A DNA stretch of 64,000 nucleotides, from the NCBI GenBank assembly GCA_963845735.1, contig CAWJTR010000011.1, positions 1-64,000 on the forward strand. The letters are read 5' to 3'. Every line of letters begins with the position of its first letter. Position 1 is the first letter of the stretch. Source of the DNA: AP-15 sp963845735. GTDB lineage: Bacteria > Pseudomonadota > Alphaproteobacteria > ATCC43930 > CGMCC-115725. Shown here in pieces: positions 38,221 through 47,360 of this stretch. The position numbers and the translations under genes were made by a program. The notes below the pieces were generated by a model. It saw nothing but the letters and a program-made list of their open reading frames with translations, was not told the origin of the DNA and did not search any database.

Positions 38221-38233
38221 ATCACGTCGTGAT
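38221..38233. promoter_or_regulatory. short palindrome before the UDP-sugar dehydrogenase gene
   Basis: ATCACG-T-CGTGAT, perfect 6-nt arms, about 33 bp before the ATG at 38266 and about 20 bp after an AACTATATT box (38194-38204) that could be a -10 element. It may be an operator; short palindromes of this size also arise by chance. Confidence 0.25.
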
Positions 38234-38265
38234 CGCCGAGAGGGGTCTTGCGGGTAGCAGCTGAC

Positions 38266-39547
38266 ATGGAACGCGGGTTTGCGGTTATCGGCCTCGGCTA
38301 TGTCGGATTGCCGGTGGCGCTCGCTTTGGCGAAGAAGTTCGCGCCGGTCATCGGGTTCGATGTCTCGGAGCAGCGGATCGCCGCGTTGCGCCAGGGAAGG
38401 GACGCGACCGGCGAGGTTCCCGAAGCGGCCTTACGCGAGACCCGGCTTCGGCTGACCGACGATCCCGACGCGCTGGCCGAGGCGAGTTTTCTGATCGTCA
38501 CGGTCCCGACGCCGATCGATGCCGAGCGCCGTCCCGATTTGGCGCCGCTCTCCGAGGCCTGTGCGTTGATTGGACCGCGCCTGCGGCCCGGTTCGGTCGT
38601 GGTCTTTGAATCGACAGTCTATCCCGGCCTCACTCGCGACATCTGCGGGCCGCTGCTCGCCAAGGCCTCCGGGTTGGCGCAGGGGATCGATTTCAAGCTC
38701 GGGTATTCGCCCGAACGGATCAATCCCGGCGATAAGCGGCACCGGCTCGAAACCATCGTCAAAATCGTCGCCGGCGAGGATGCGGAGACATTGGAGCGCG
38801 TCGCGGCGGTCTACGGGCAAATCGTCGAGGCCGGTCTGCACCGCGCCGCCTCGCTCGAAATCGCCGAGGCGGCAAAGGTCATCGAAAACACGCAGCGCGA
38901 TCTGAACATCGCCCTGATGAACGAATTGGCGATCATCTTCGACCGGCTCGGCATCCCGACCCGGGAGGTGCTGGCGGCGGCCGGCACCAAATGGAATTTT
39001 CTGCCGTTCACGCCGGGGCTGGTCGGCGGCCACTGCATCGGCGTCGACCCGTATTACCTGACCGCCCGGGCCGAGGCGGCGGGCTATTACCCGCAGGTAA
39101 TCCTGTCGGGGCGGCGCATCAACGACGGCATGGGCGGCTTTGTCGCCCAGCGCGTCGTCAAATTGCTGATTGCCGCCGGGCGTCCGGTCAAGGGCGCGCG
39201 GATCGGCATTCTCGGCATCACCTTCAAGGAAGACGTGCCCGACCTGCGCAACAGCCGGGTGCCCGACATCGTCGCCGAATTGCGCGAATTCGGCATCGCG
39301 GCGCTGGTCGCCGACCCGCTCGCCGACGCGGAGCAGGCGCAAGCGCGAATACGGCATCGATCTCGTCGCCCTGGACGAATTCAGCGGGCTCGACGGGCTG
39401 GTCCTCGCCGTACCCCATCGGGTTCTGGCCAAGGCCGGATGGGACAAGCTGTTCGCCGCGCTGGCGCCGGGCGGCGTCTTTGTCGACGTCAAATCGGCGG
39501 TCGCCCGCGACCAGGTTCCGGAGAACGTCCTTTACTGGAGCCTGTGA
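38266..39547 (+). CDS. nucleotide-sugar 6-dehydrogenase, TviB/WbpA type (one frameshift)
   Basis: About 426 residues after removing an extra C near 39347. NAD site FAVIGLGYVGLPVALALAKK, then LIVTVPTPIDAERRPDL, YSPERINPGDKRH, the NIALMNELAIIFDRLGI helix, catalytic Cys in LVGGHCIGVDPYYLT and the C-terminal ILGITFKEDVPDLRNSRV. GHCIGVDPYYL marks the UDP-N-acetylhexosamine/Vi-antigen branch of the UDP-glucose dehydrogenase family. It would make a uronate or N-acetyl-uronate precursor for the same polysaccharide as the epimerase. Confidence 0.9.
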
Positions 39548-39810
39548 CCCAAGCCGGCGCCGTCCCAATTGGGACGATCGTCTGTGTCATTTATCGGGCG
39601 GAAAGTCATCATCCCGTTCAGCTGATGTCGCGGTACAGCAGGCTTTCCGCGTTGTAGCCGAGCCGAACAGAAGATTGTCGCACTACTCCTTTCTGACTAT
39701 CACTCTATTTGCGTCATTGACCCCGGCGCAGCCGACAACCGAAAATTGACCATCCGCCATCCGGCCATCTCCGATGGTATTGGCGGTGACGGGTGCGCAA
39801 GGGGGGAACC

Positions 39811-40831
39811 ATGCGACGACCACTACGTCTGCTACTTCTTGGAGCTGTGTTCGGTATGTTAATGACGCGCGGCGCTGTCGCGGGAAACGTCATCCTGGTC
39901 GTCGGACCCGGCCAGATCTACCCGTCCGTCAGCAGCGCAGTCGCTAAGGCTGACGGCGACACGAACTGCAGCTAACTACTACACGATCGAGGTCACTCCG
40001 GGAACTTATACGAACGATTTTTCGACGGTGACCCGGCCGATGACGATAGAGGCTAGTGAAGTGGGACAGCCGGTCGTTCTCAATGCCACGGCGTCCGCCG
40101 CCCAACCTAAAGGGTATTATCCTCAATCTTTCGAATTTGACTGTAAATGGCTTGACTTTTCAGGGATCGCAGATCCCGAACGGGTCTGGCGGAAACGGCG
40201 CAGGCATAAGGGATCAGAACGTTTCGACGACAACCCCGTATTTGATTGTCTTGAACAGCACTTTCGTCAACAATCAAGAGGGCATTCTGACCGGAAACAA
40301 CTCCCTGCAGTCTATAATCATTATCAATTCCACCTTTAAAAATAACGGCAACCCCAATGCCGGTTATTTCCAGCACGCGCTCTACGTCAACGACGCTGGA
40401 AGCCTGACCGTCACCGGTAGCGTGTTCTGCGGCCAACTCATCGGGCACGACATCAAGAGCCGCGCCCTGGTGACGAACGTGTCCGACAACCAGCTATATG
40501 ACGGCCAGGCCGATGCGGCGATCGGCTGCCGGGCCGGGATCGACCAGCTTGGCCATCGACATCGCCAATGGCGGGATTGCGACGATATCAGGAAATATGA
40601 TTACCCAAGGAGCCGCCTCTCAGAACTCGAAGATGGTCGATTATGGTGAAGAGGGTCTGTCCTATAACGCCAACAGCCTGATATTGTTGCACAATACTTT
40701 TACCAATATCGGATCGCTGTCGGCGATCGGCAGTTTATGACCCTGACTGTGTTCTGGCGCAGTCGGTCGGCAACACCTTCACGGGGGTCGCCATCCCGGT
40801 CTCTCCTGCCGGCTGCGCTGTCTACGAATGA
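39811..40831 (+). CDS. secreted right-handed parallel beta-helix protein (four frameshifts)
   Basis: Signal peptide in MRRPLRLLLLGAVFGMLMTR, then a pectate lyase-like beta-helix built from short repeats: ANYYTIEVTPGTYTND, IILNLSNLTVNGLTFQGS, TPYLIVLNSTFVNNQEG, LQSIIIINSTFKNNGN and NSLILLHNTFTNIGSLS. Four extra bases (near 39970, 40115, 40539 and 40737) break the frame; the correct frame resumes each time and ends with PAGCAVYE at 40831. It may be a polysaccharide lyase or a surface adhesin. It follows the nucleotide-sugar genes, consistent with trimming the polymer they make, but no catalytic motif is assigned. Confidence 0.75.
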
Positions 40832-41580
40832 TCGCCCAAGCCCGAGGCCGAGCGCAACGCTGTAAGCGGGGCTGACACGTCTGCGCTTACATAGCGAGCG
40901 CGGTACAGGCGCTCGTCGTAAAGCGCGCCTTCGAGCGGCGTCACCTTTTGCCGGAAGTCGCGGGTCGAGGCGGCCATCAGGCTGTCATCGAAGGCTTTGC
41001 GGTCGCGCCAGCCCTGAACCAAGGTGAAATGGTTCGCGTGTCCATCCACTTGCAGCACGTCGAACCGTAAGTTGCCCGGCAACTTGCGGCCGGCCTCGGC
41101 CAACGCCGTAACGAGCGCGGCTGCCTGATCCTTTCCGGCCGGAAAGACGTCGACATGGGTGACGACATAAACCGCCCGCAGACCGCCCGGCGCGCTCTGC
41201 CCGGCGACCGAGAACCCGTTGAACACCCTGACCTCGAACGGGCCGACCAGCAGCGGCTGAAGCTTGTCGTGAAATGCTGCGGCAGCCGGGCCCTTGTTGT
41301 GGGCATCCGCCGCCGCCTTGTCATGCCACCCCTCGAACAGTGCGAAGCGGCTCGGCCGACCGATTTCCTCGAACGCTCCGAAGCCGGCATTGCCTGGTTC
41401 CTTACGCGTCGCCGCGGCGAATTGGCGGGTCAGCGCGACGGCCTTGGCGATGTCGGGTGCGGCTGCCTCGAAATAGGTGACGGCGTAGACCGCGGCGCCG
41501 CCGGCTTGCTGCGCAGCGGCGGAGTGAACCGCCGCGAGAGCCAGTGGAACCAGGCCCAGGACCAGATGTGAAATCCTCAT
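40822..41580 (-). CDS. exported protein with two ABM-like (dimeric alpha/beta-barrel) domains
   Basis: About 252 residues from MRISHLVLGLVPLALAAVHS, a clear signal peptide ending near AAAQQ. Two ferredoxin-like antibiotic biosynthesis monooxygenase domains follow: VYAVTYFEAAAPDIAKAVAL with FALFEGWHDKAAADAHNKG, then VYVVTHVDVFPAGKDQAAAL with FTLVQGWRDRKAFDDS. ABM domains are cofactor-free oxygenases or haem-degrading enzymes; a periplasmic tandem version is unusual. Convergent with the beta-helix gene, overlapping its end by 10 nt. Confidence 0.82.
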   Translation of the reverse strand: MRISHLVLGLVPLALAAVHSAAAQQAGGAAVYAVTYFEAAAPDIAKAVALTRQFAAATRKEPGNAGFGAFEEIGRPSRFALFEGWHDKAAADAHNKGPAAAAFHDKLQPLLVGPFEVRVFNGFSVAGQSAPGGLRAVYVVTHVDVFPAGKDQAAALVTALAEAGRKLPGNLRFDVLQVDGHANHFTLVQGWRDRKAFDDSLMAASTRDFRQKVTPLEGALYDERLYRARYVSADVSAPLTALRSASGLGDHS

Positions 41581-41651
41581 GTGTCCAACTCCTCCCTTTA
41601 TGGTCATGTATCGAGCTTATGTAGCCCAATCCGGTTGACGCAACGCGCCGC

Positions 41652-43259
41652 TCACTGAGCGGCGAGGCGGAACCGGCAGTCGGTGTCGCGGGCGATCTGG
41701 TTGACCAGGTCGATCTCCCAGGCGAGATATTCGCGCATAAAGCGCTCGCGGTCGGCCGGCCGGTCGCGCGCCGACAGCGACACGTCGTCGGGCTCGTCGG
41801 CGAGCGGTCCCATGCCGGTTTCGAGCGGCAATCCGGCCGCTTTCCAGGCCGCCGTGCCGCCCGCCAGCACCCGCACCGGGCGCCCGGCACCGAATGCGAT
41901 CTCGGCGGCGGCAAAGCGGGCGATCGCGCCGTCTTCGCTGGTCAGCACCAGCTCGCCCTGAGCCGGCAATTTGGCCAGCGCGGAGGGGAGGCGCGCGCGG
42001 ATCGCGAACCATGCGCCGGGGATATGGCCGTCGCGATGGCGGCGGCTCAATGCCAGGTCGATAACGATCGCGGGGCGCGCGTGGAGTCCGGCGGGGGTGA
42101 TGGTCGTCGGCTCGGGTCCGGCGAGCGGAAAGACATCGCTGCGGGTAGCCGATACGCCACTTTCCAGCGCCACCCCTTCGAGACCGCGGTCCAACACCGC
42201 GACATCCCAGCCCATGCGCTTGAGCCAGGAGGCTGTCATCCGCGCGCGCACGCCGGTGTCGTCGACCAGCACAACGCGCGCGCCCCAGATTCCCAGCCAA
42301 CTGTCGGTTTCCTGGACCAACTGCCCGCCGGGCGCCATCAACGACCCCGGCAGATGCCCGGCACGGTATTCGGCCGGGTCGCGGACATCGAGCACATAGA
42401 GTGTGCGCTGGTCGGCCTCGCGCTGCCACAGAGCGAGGGTGGCGCGGTCGATGGTCGGCACGCCATAGCGCCGGGCGACCGCCTCGGCGCGCTGTCGGGC
42501 CGCGGCGACCCCCTCGGCCGAGACCTCGGGCGCGCGGTCGGTCGCACCATTGACCACATCGAGCCCGGCGAGGTGCCAGGCCATCGTGCCGTCCTTCAGC
42601 GAGACAACGCGGTTCGGCACGCCGGCGTCGATCAATGCCTGCGCGCCGATGATGCTGCGCGTGCGCCCGCCGCAATTGACGACGACAAAGGTGTCGGGCG
42701 AGGGGACCAGCTGGTGAAAGCGGTAGACCAGCTCGGCGCCGGGCACGCTGATCGCGCCGGGGATGCTGTTCGAGTGGTATTCCTCGTAGGAGCGGCTGTC
42801 GAAGATCGCGAGCCGCTCGCCCTGCTTCTGGCGCTGCGCCAATTCCTCGGCGCTGATCCACGGGGTCCCGTATTCGTGCTCGACGACCTCGGCGAAGGCC
42901 TTGCTCGGCACATGCACGCCGCTATAGACCGGGAACCCCGCAGCTTCCCAGGCCGCAACCCCGCCGGCAAGGACCGACACATCGCTCCAGCCGCCTTCGC
43001 TCAGCCGCGCCGCGGCGCGCTCGGCGAGGCCGCCGCCCCCAGGGACACCAGCATCGCAGACGACAATCGGCGCGGCACGGCGCGGCAGCAGGGCAGGGGC
43101 GATCAGCTCCAGCCGGGAAAGCGGCAGGCACGACGCCATCAGCAAATGCCGATTGTGGAAGCTGCCTTCCTCGCGCGCATCGACGATCGCGATCTCGCCG
43201 CCATCGTGCAGCCGGCCCCGCAGTTCCGCCGGCGTGATGTTGCCCGGTTGTGCCGCCAT
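41652..43259 (-). CDS. four-domain rhodanese-like sulfurtransferase
   Basis: 535 residues, intact, with four rhodanese-homology domains at about residues 8-115, 132-250, 270-375 and 390-500. Only domain 2 keeps a standard active loop (VVNCGGRTRS, Cys196). Domain 1 has VVCDAG (Cys68) without the usual loop, and domains 3 and 4 have DDTG and SEDG in place of a Cys loop. It is probably a thiosulfate or persulfide transferase in which most domains are structural or binding modules. Divergent from the DUF35 gene. Confidence 0.9.
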   Translation of the reverse strand: MAAQPGNITPAELRGRLHDGGEIAIVDAREEGSFHNRHLLMASCLPLSRLELIAPALLPRRAAPIVVCDAGVPGGGGLAERAAARLSEGGWSDVSVLAGGVAAWEAAGFPVYSGVHVPSKAFAEVVEHEYGTPWISAEELAQRQKQGERLAIFDSRSYEEYHSNSIPGAISVPGAELVYRFHQLVPSPDTFVVVNCGGRTRSIIGAQALIDAGVPNRVVSLKDGTMAWHLAGLDVVNGATDRAPEVSAEGVAAARQRAEAVARRYGVPTIDRATLALWQREADQRTLYVLDVRDPAEYRAGHLPGSLMAPGGQLVQETDSWLGIWGARVVLVDDTGVRARMTASWLKRMGWDVAVLDRGLEGVALESGVSATRSDVFPLAGPEPTTITPAGLHARPAIVIDLALSRRHRDGHIPGAWFAIRARLPSALAKLPAQGELVLTSEDGAIARFAAAEIAFGAGRPVRVLAGGTAAWKAAGLPLETGMGPLADEPDDVSLSARDRPADRERFMREYLAWEIDLVNQIARDTDCRFRLAAQ

Positions 43260-43349
43260 GTCGTCCTCCCGCGAAATTCCCGAGGTTCCGTTTGCCCGAA
43301 TTCGCGGCAGGCGTCAAAGTCGCAATCGGATCGTATGATGGAGGTGGGG

Positions 43350-43759
43350 ATGTCCGAAGGACGACGCGCGCGGCCGCAGCCGACGCCGGAGACGCAGCAT
43401 TTCTGGGACGGCACGCGGCCGGCGAATTGCGCCTGCAGCGCTGCAACGCCTGCGGCAAGGCCTATTTCCCGCCGCGCCCGTTCTGCCCCGCCTGCGCCTC
43501 GCGCGAGGTCGGCGTGTTCCAGGCGACCGGCAAGGGCCGGCTCTACAGCTATGTGATCCACCACCGCCCGGTGCCGGGCTTCACCCCGCCCTATGCGATC
43601 GCCGTCGTCGAATTGGACGAGGGGCCGCGGATGATGACCAACATCATCGACTGCCCGCAGACGCCCGAGGCGCTGCAGCTCGACATGCCGCTCGAGGTCG
43701 CGTTCGAGAAGCTCGACGACGAGATCACCCTGCCCCTGTTCCGTCCGGCCGGGAGGTAG
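43350..43759 (+). CDS. Zn-ribbon/OB-fold (DUF35) thiolase-associated protein (one frameshift)
   Basis: About 136 residues, with one G missing near 43418. Start at 43350 because GGAGGTGGGG precedes it; in-frame ATGs at 43335/43338 lie inside that signal. It has TPETQHFWDG, then a zinc ribbon (LQRCNACGKAYFPPRPFCPA, ending PAC) and an OB-fold (YSYVIHHRPVPGFTPPYAI, VVELDEGPRMMTNIID). Such proteins form complexes with SCP2-type thiolases; the thiolase gene begins 6 nt downstream. Confidence 0.86.
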
Positions 43760-43765
43760 ACCGCG

Positions 43766-44913
43766 ATGAAGCCGAAATCGATCGCCGTCGTCGGCGCCGC
43801 CGAGACCACCGAGCTCGGCGTCATCCCCGACATGTCGCAGATCCAGTTGCACGCCGACGCGGCGCTCAACGCGATGGCCGATGCCGGGCTGAAGCCCTCC
43901 GACATCGACGGCATCGCCACCGCCGGCGAGACCCCGACGACGATCGCGCATTATCTCGGGATCACCCCGAACTGGGTCGACGGCACCGCGGTCGGCGGCT
44001 GCTCGTTCATGATGCACGTCCGCCACGCCGCGGCGGCGATCGACTCGGGGCTGTGCAACACGGTGCTGATCACCCACGGCGAGAGCGGCCGCTCCGGCGT
44101 CGGGCGCACCCGCAACGTCGTGGCGCCGACCAGCCTCGCCGGCCAGTTCGAGCAGCCCTACGGGCCGATGGGGCCGCCGTCGTTGTTCACCATCCCGGTG
44201 CTGCGCTACATGAAGACCTACGGGCTGACCGACGAGACCTGGCGATGGTCGCGGTGGTGCAGCGCGAATGGGCGGGCAAGAACCCGCGCGCCACCTTCAA
44301 GGACCCGATCACCGTCGACGACGTGCTGAACTCGCGGATGATCGCCTATCCGTTCCGGCTGCTGCAGTGCTGCCTGGTGACCGATGGCGGCGGCGCGCTG
44401 ATCCTGACCACGGCCGAGCGCGCCAAGGATTTCCCGACACAAGCCGGTCTACATCCTCGGCACCGGCGAGAGCGTCGAGACGCCGATGGTCAGCCAGATG
44501 GAGGACTTCACCTCGTCGAGCGCGTTCCGCGTCGTCGGGCGCGAAGGCCTTCGCCGAGGCCGGCATCACCCACAGCGACGTCGACCATCTGATGATCTAC
44601 GACGCCTTCGCCCATCTGCCGATCTACGGCCTGGAAGATCTCGGCTTTGTCGGCGCGCGGCGAGGCCGGCGCCTTCATCGCCGAGCGCAACACCGCCCCC
44701 GGCGGCAAGCTGCCGCTCAACACCAACGGCGGCGGCCTCTCCTACATGCATTCCGGCATGTACGGCATGTACGCCTTGCAGGAGAGCGTGCGCCAGATGC
44801 GCGGCATCGCCCCGGCCCAGGTCGAGGGCGCCAAGATCTCGGTCTGCCACGGCGTCGGCGGCATGTTCGCCGCCTCCGGCACCATCATCATGTCGAACGA
44901 GCCGCCGGCTTGA
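43766..44913 (+). CDS. SCP2/lipid-transfer-type thiolase (four frameshifts)
   Basis: About 382 residues, from MKPKSIAVVGAAETTELG through GTAVGGCSFMMHVRHAA (catalytic-Cys region), LQCCLVTDGGGALILTTAER, GITHSDVDHLMIYDAFAHL, TNGGGLSYMHSGMYGMYALQ and KISVCHGVGGMFAASGT. Breaks are near 44239 (one C missing), 44439, 44538 and 44656 (one extra base each). It works with the adjacent DUF35 protein, probably in acyl-CoA or sterol/lipid side-chain metabolism. Parts of a second copy lie at 46410-46551 and 47898-48150. Confidence 0.86.
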
Positions 44914-44985
44914 TTTAAGGCCTGCGAGGCGGCCGCGCTAGGATCGATACCAAATACCGTCGGCAAGATTGTCCCAAGGAGGAGA

Positions 44986-46340
44986 CTAGTCCGCCGATCG
45001 TCCGGCGATACGGAAGGGGCTGAGTGCTGGATCAGGACCGGTAATGCGGAACTCGATCCAATCGTCATCCAGATCCGATATTGCTTCCAGCGTGGCTGCG
45101 CTGATCGTAAAGCCGCGACGCAGCGCGTTCTCGAAAGGATTGATCGGACCGCCGCTGCCTGGAGGGGCAAATCCAGCATCTCTTTCGAATTCCTGGATCG
45201 TTCTCCTACCTGATAAGATCTCCAAGAGCTCACGGGCCGACATCCGGTACGTGATTCGGTCGGTCCACTACCCATTCTATATCCTCCAACGTGGCGACCC
45301 CAGGAATGCGGCAAGTTCCGAGGGCCGTAGCCTTCTACCTGCAGTCGTGCGTTCTCGCCGGTCTGGACCGGTTCCGGCCAGAATTCCGGCAGCCGTCTTA
45401 AAAGATCCACCAGTTCGTCGGAGAGTGGAGCCTTCGCGCCAGGGTTGGTTTCAATCTCCCCGCAAACTTTGAGTTTGCGCGTAGGACTGAGTGCGTTTTG
45501 GACTTCGATCCAGATAAAAATTACAAACGATATAGACTTAGTTTTTCGGAAGAATTCGTTTACGATCTGTTTCCTCGAATAGGTGTCCCAGCTAGCAACC
45601 CCGTTTTGTATGACCTCACAACCACCGTCGCAAACGATTATTCCCTTGCAGCCCTCGTATTTGCTATCACGAAGTTGTTTTCTCTTGTCTTCTAGGGCAT
45701 TATAAAGCGAATTCTTGTCCTTCATTGTAGCGTTCCGAAAGGCGCGGTAGCTCCCATGAGAATATCGCTGGGCGGGAGCATATAGGAGCGTCAGGTCCCA
45801 GGGGCGCTCTGCAACGTTGATTACGCTGGACTGGTTTGGGTTTCTCGCAATAATGCGAAGTTGAGGTACGATGTGGCGTTCGACAAACGCCTGCAAATTT
45901 CTTTTATGAGGTATCGAAAGCTGCACTTTAAAGGCACCCCGCCTCCCAATGCTACTAGAACCGACCCTATAAGAAAATGTGCCCGGAATGCCGAGCTTAT
46001 GCGCTTTGGCGTAAAGAAGCCGACTCAGTTCCAGAATCGGATTATTTTCTTCCAGGCAAGAGTCTGATATCAGTGTGACGTCCGCAATAAATTGCAAATC
46101 GACGTCATGACTTGTTACAAAATGAAAGTCCGGATGGCTTTTCCCGGCCAACGCGGGCTCATATGTCGTTCGTCCTAAGTTCATCAGCGAAAGCAAGATA
46201 CAAATCTCCCACTCCGCAGCGAGAGAATCGAGATCTCCGAGATTAAGTCTATTGACGAGGGCAGCGAGCTGAGGGGGTGTAAGGATGGTTTGCACCGCAG
46301 CCAGGAAGGCTTGGATCGAACGCCGGGCAAAGATGGTCAT
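44986..46340 (-). CDS. unknown protein in an AT-rich island (frame damage near 45260-45300)
   Basis: About 440 residues. From MTIFARRSIQAFLAAVQTIL the frame is open, with LAAEWEICILLSLMNLGRTT, HPDFHF, VDLQFIADVTLISDSCLEEN and IPHKRNLQAFVERHIVPQLR. Near 45300 it shifts; sensible sequence continues (TLEDIEWVVDR, then MSARELLEILSGRRTIQEFE) to 44986, with a duplicated CCGA at the last break. The codon use and AT content differ from the flanking genes. The HPDFHF...LQFIADV arrangement is compatible with a PD-(D/E)xK nuclease fold, which is a guess. No family is recognised. Confidence 0.55.
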
Positions 46341-46409
46341 GCTCTATAATATAGGACAAAGGTCCCGTTCTACTAACGGTGGAGGTCTCTCCCACATTTA
46401 GTCCGGCTT

Positions 46410-46551
46410 GTGTACGCTTTGCAGGAGAGCGTGCGCCAGATGCGCGGCATAGCTCCAGCGCAGGTTCCCGATGCCAAGATCTCGGTCTGCCACGGCGTCG
46501 GCGGCATGTTCGCCGCCTCCGGCACGATCATCATGTCAAATGAGGAGCCTT
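46410..46551 (+). pseudogene. 3' fragment of a second thiolase gene
   Basis: Encodes YALQESVRQMRGIAPAQV, KISVCHGVGGMFAASGT and a stop, almost the same as the end of the thiolase at 43766-44913. The codons upstream are unrelated. The rest of 46341-46680 shows nothing recognisable. Confidence 0.85.
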
Positions 46552-46680
46552 GACGGCGGCCAAACCTGCTTGCGTCGGATCGCCGATGCTGTGAATCTTG
46601 TCCCAGGATTAACTGAACGCTATCGCCCCGCTTGGTGACCCTTTACGCCACTGGCAAGAGCTTCACGCCGCGGCGGGCGC

Positions 46681-47360
46681 TCAGCCTTGAAGAAACTCTC
46701 GTGCCATGCGTTCTAATTTAGTAATGTGTCCGCCGAGATCCGCGGCAGCGGTTCGCCAATATTGTTTTCTTTTGTCCGAGTTTTGGATATATTTATTGAT
46801 ATATTCCTTGTGGTATCTTGCTCTTTGCCAGAATTTCATCCATTCATCCTTGTACTCTGGAGTAACGAACAAAGTAGTCCCTTCCGCCGTCTTCATTTCA
46901 GTTTCCGCTTTTTCAACCTCCTCGGGATTGAAATCACCTGTCTGGAGGGGGGCTAGCGTTCTATAGTAATTTGTCGCCGCACCAGATAGTTGTCCATAAG
47001 CAGGGATGCTCTTTTCAGCGATTTTTTTTATCCTTTCTACATCACCGGTTAGCGAGAGCTGCGTTACAAAGATATATAAGTCATCGCAGCTGTTAGAAGA
47101 GAAGTCGAAAATGTGAGCAGTACCGGTAGTAACGTTAAGAAATTCTGCTTATGTTCTAACTCCACATCGTGATGGCGTGCCTCCTCGGTTGTATCCCGTG
47201 GATATTTTCTATAGATCGTTTCTGTGTCCGGCTTAGCTAATATCCAAGCAGCGGTTACAGCGCCTCCACTAAAAATAGATAATAGCAGAAGAAAAACTAG
47301 AATTCCTCTAAGGACTGATCGCTGTTTTAGCAAAGTAGGCACCTCAGACGCAAACGCCAT
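46681..47360 (-). CDS. membrane-anchored protein beside the cysteine-motif gene (2-nt frame change)
   Basis: Read from MAFASEVPTLLKQRSVLRGI at 47360: one helix (GILVFLLLLSIFSGGAVTAA), a short outer loop with KYPRDTTEEARHHDVELEHK, and a second helix (FLTLLPVLLTFSTSLLTAAM). Near 47072 an extra TA in a TATATA run ends the frame; the other phase continues YIFVTQLSLTGDVERIKKIA to a helical, charged C-terminus (EEVEKAETEMKTAEGTTLF) ending at 46681. Its start overlaps the end of the cysteine-motif gene by 17 nt, implying coupled expression. No family is recognised; transporter accessory or immunity roles are possible. Confidence 0.5.

Noticed and set aside
42024..43556. A 510-codon plus-strand frame across the rhodanese gene
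   Set aside because: It is antisense to the four-domain rhodanese protein, which has strong family motifs.
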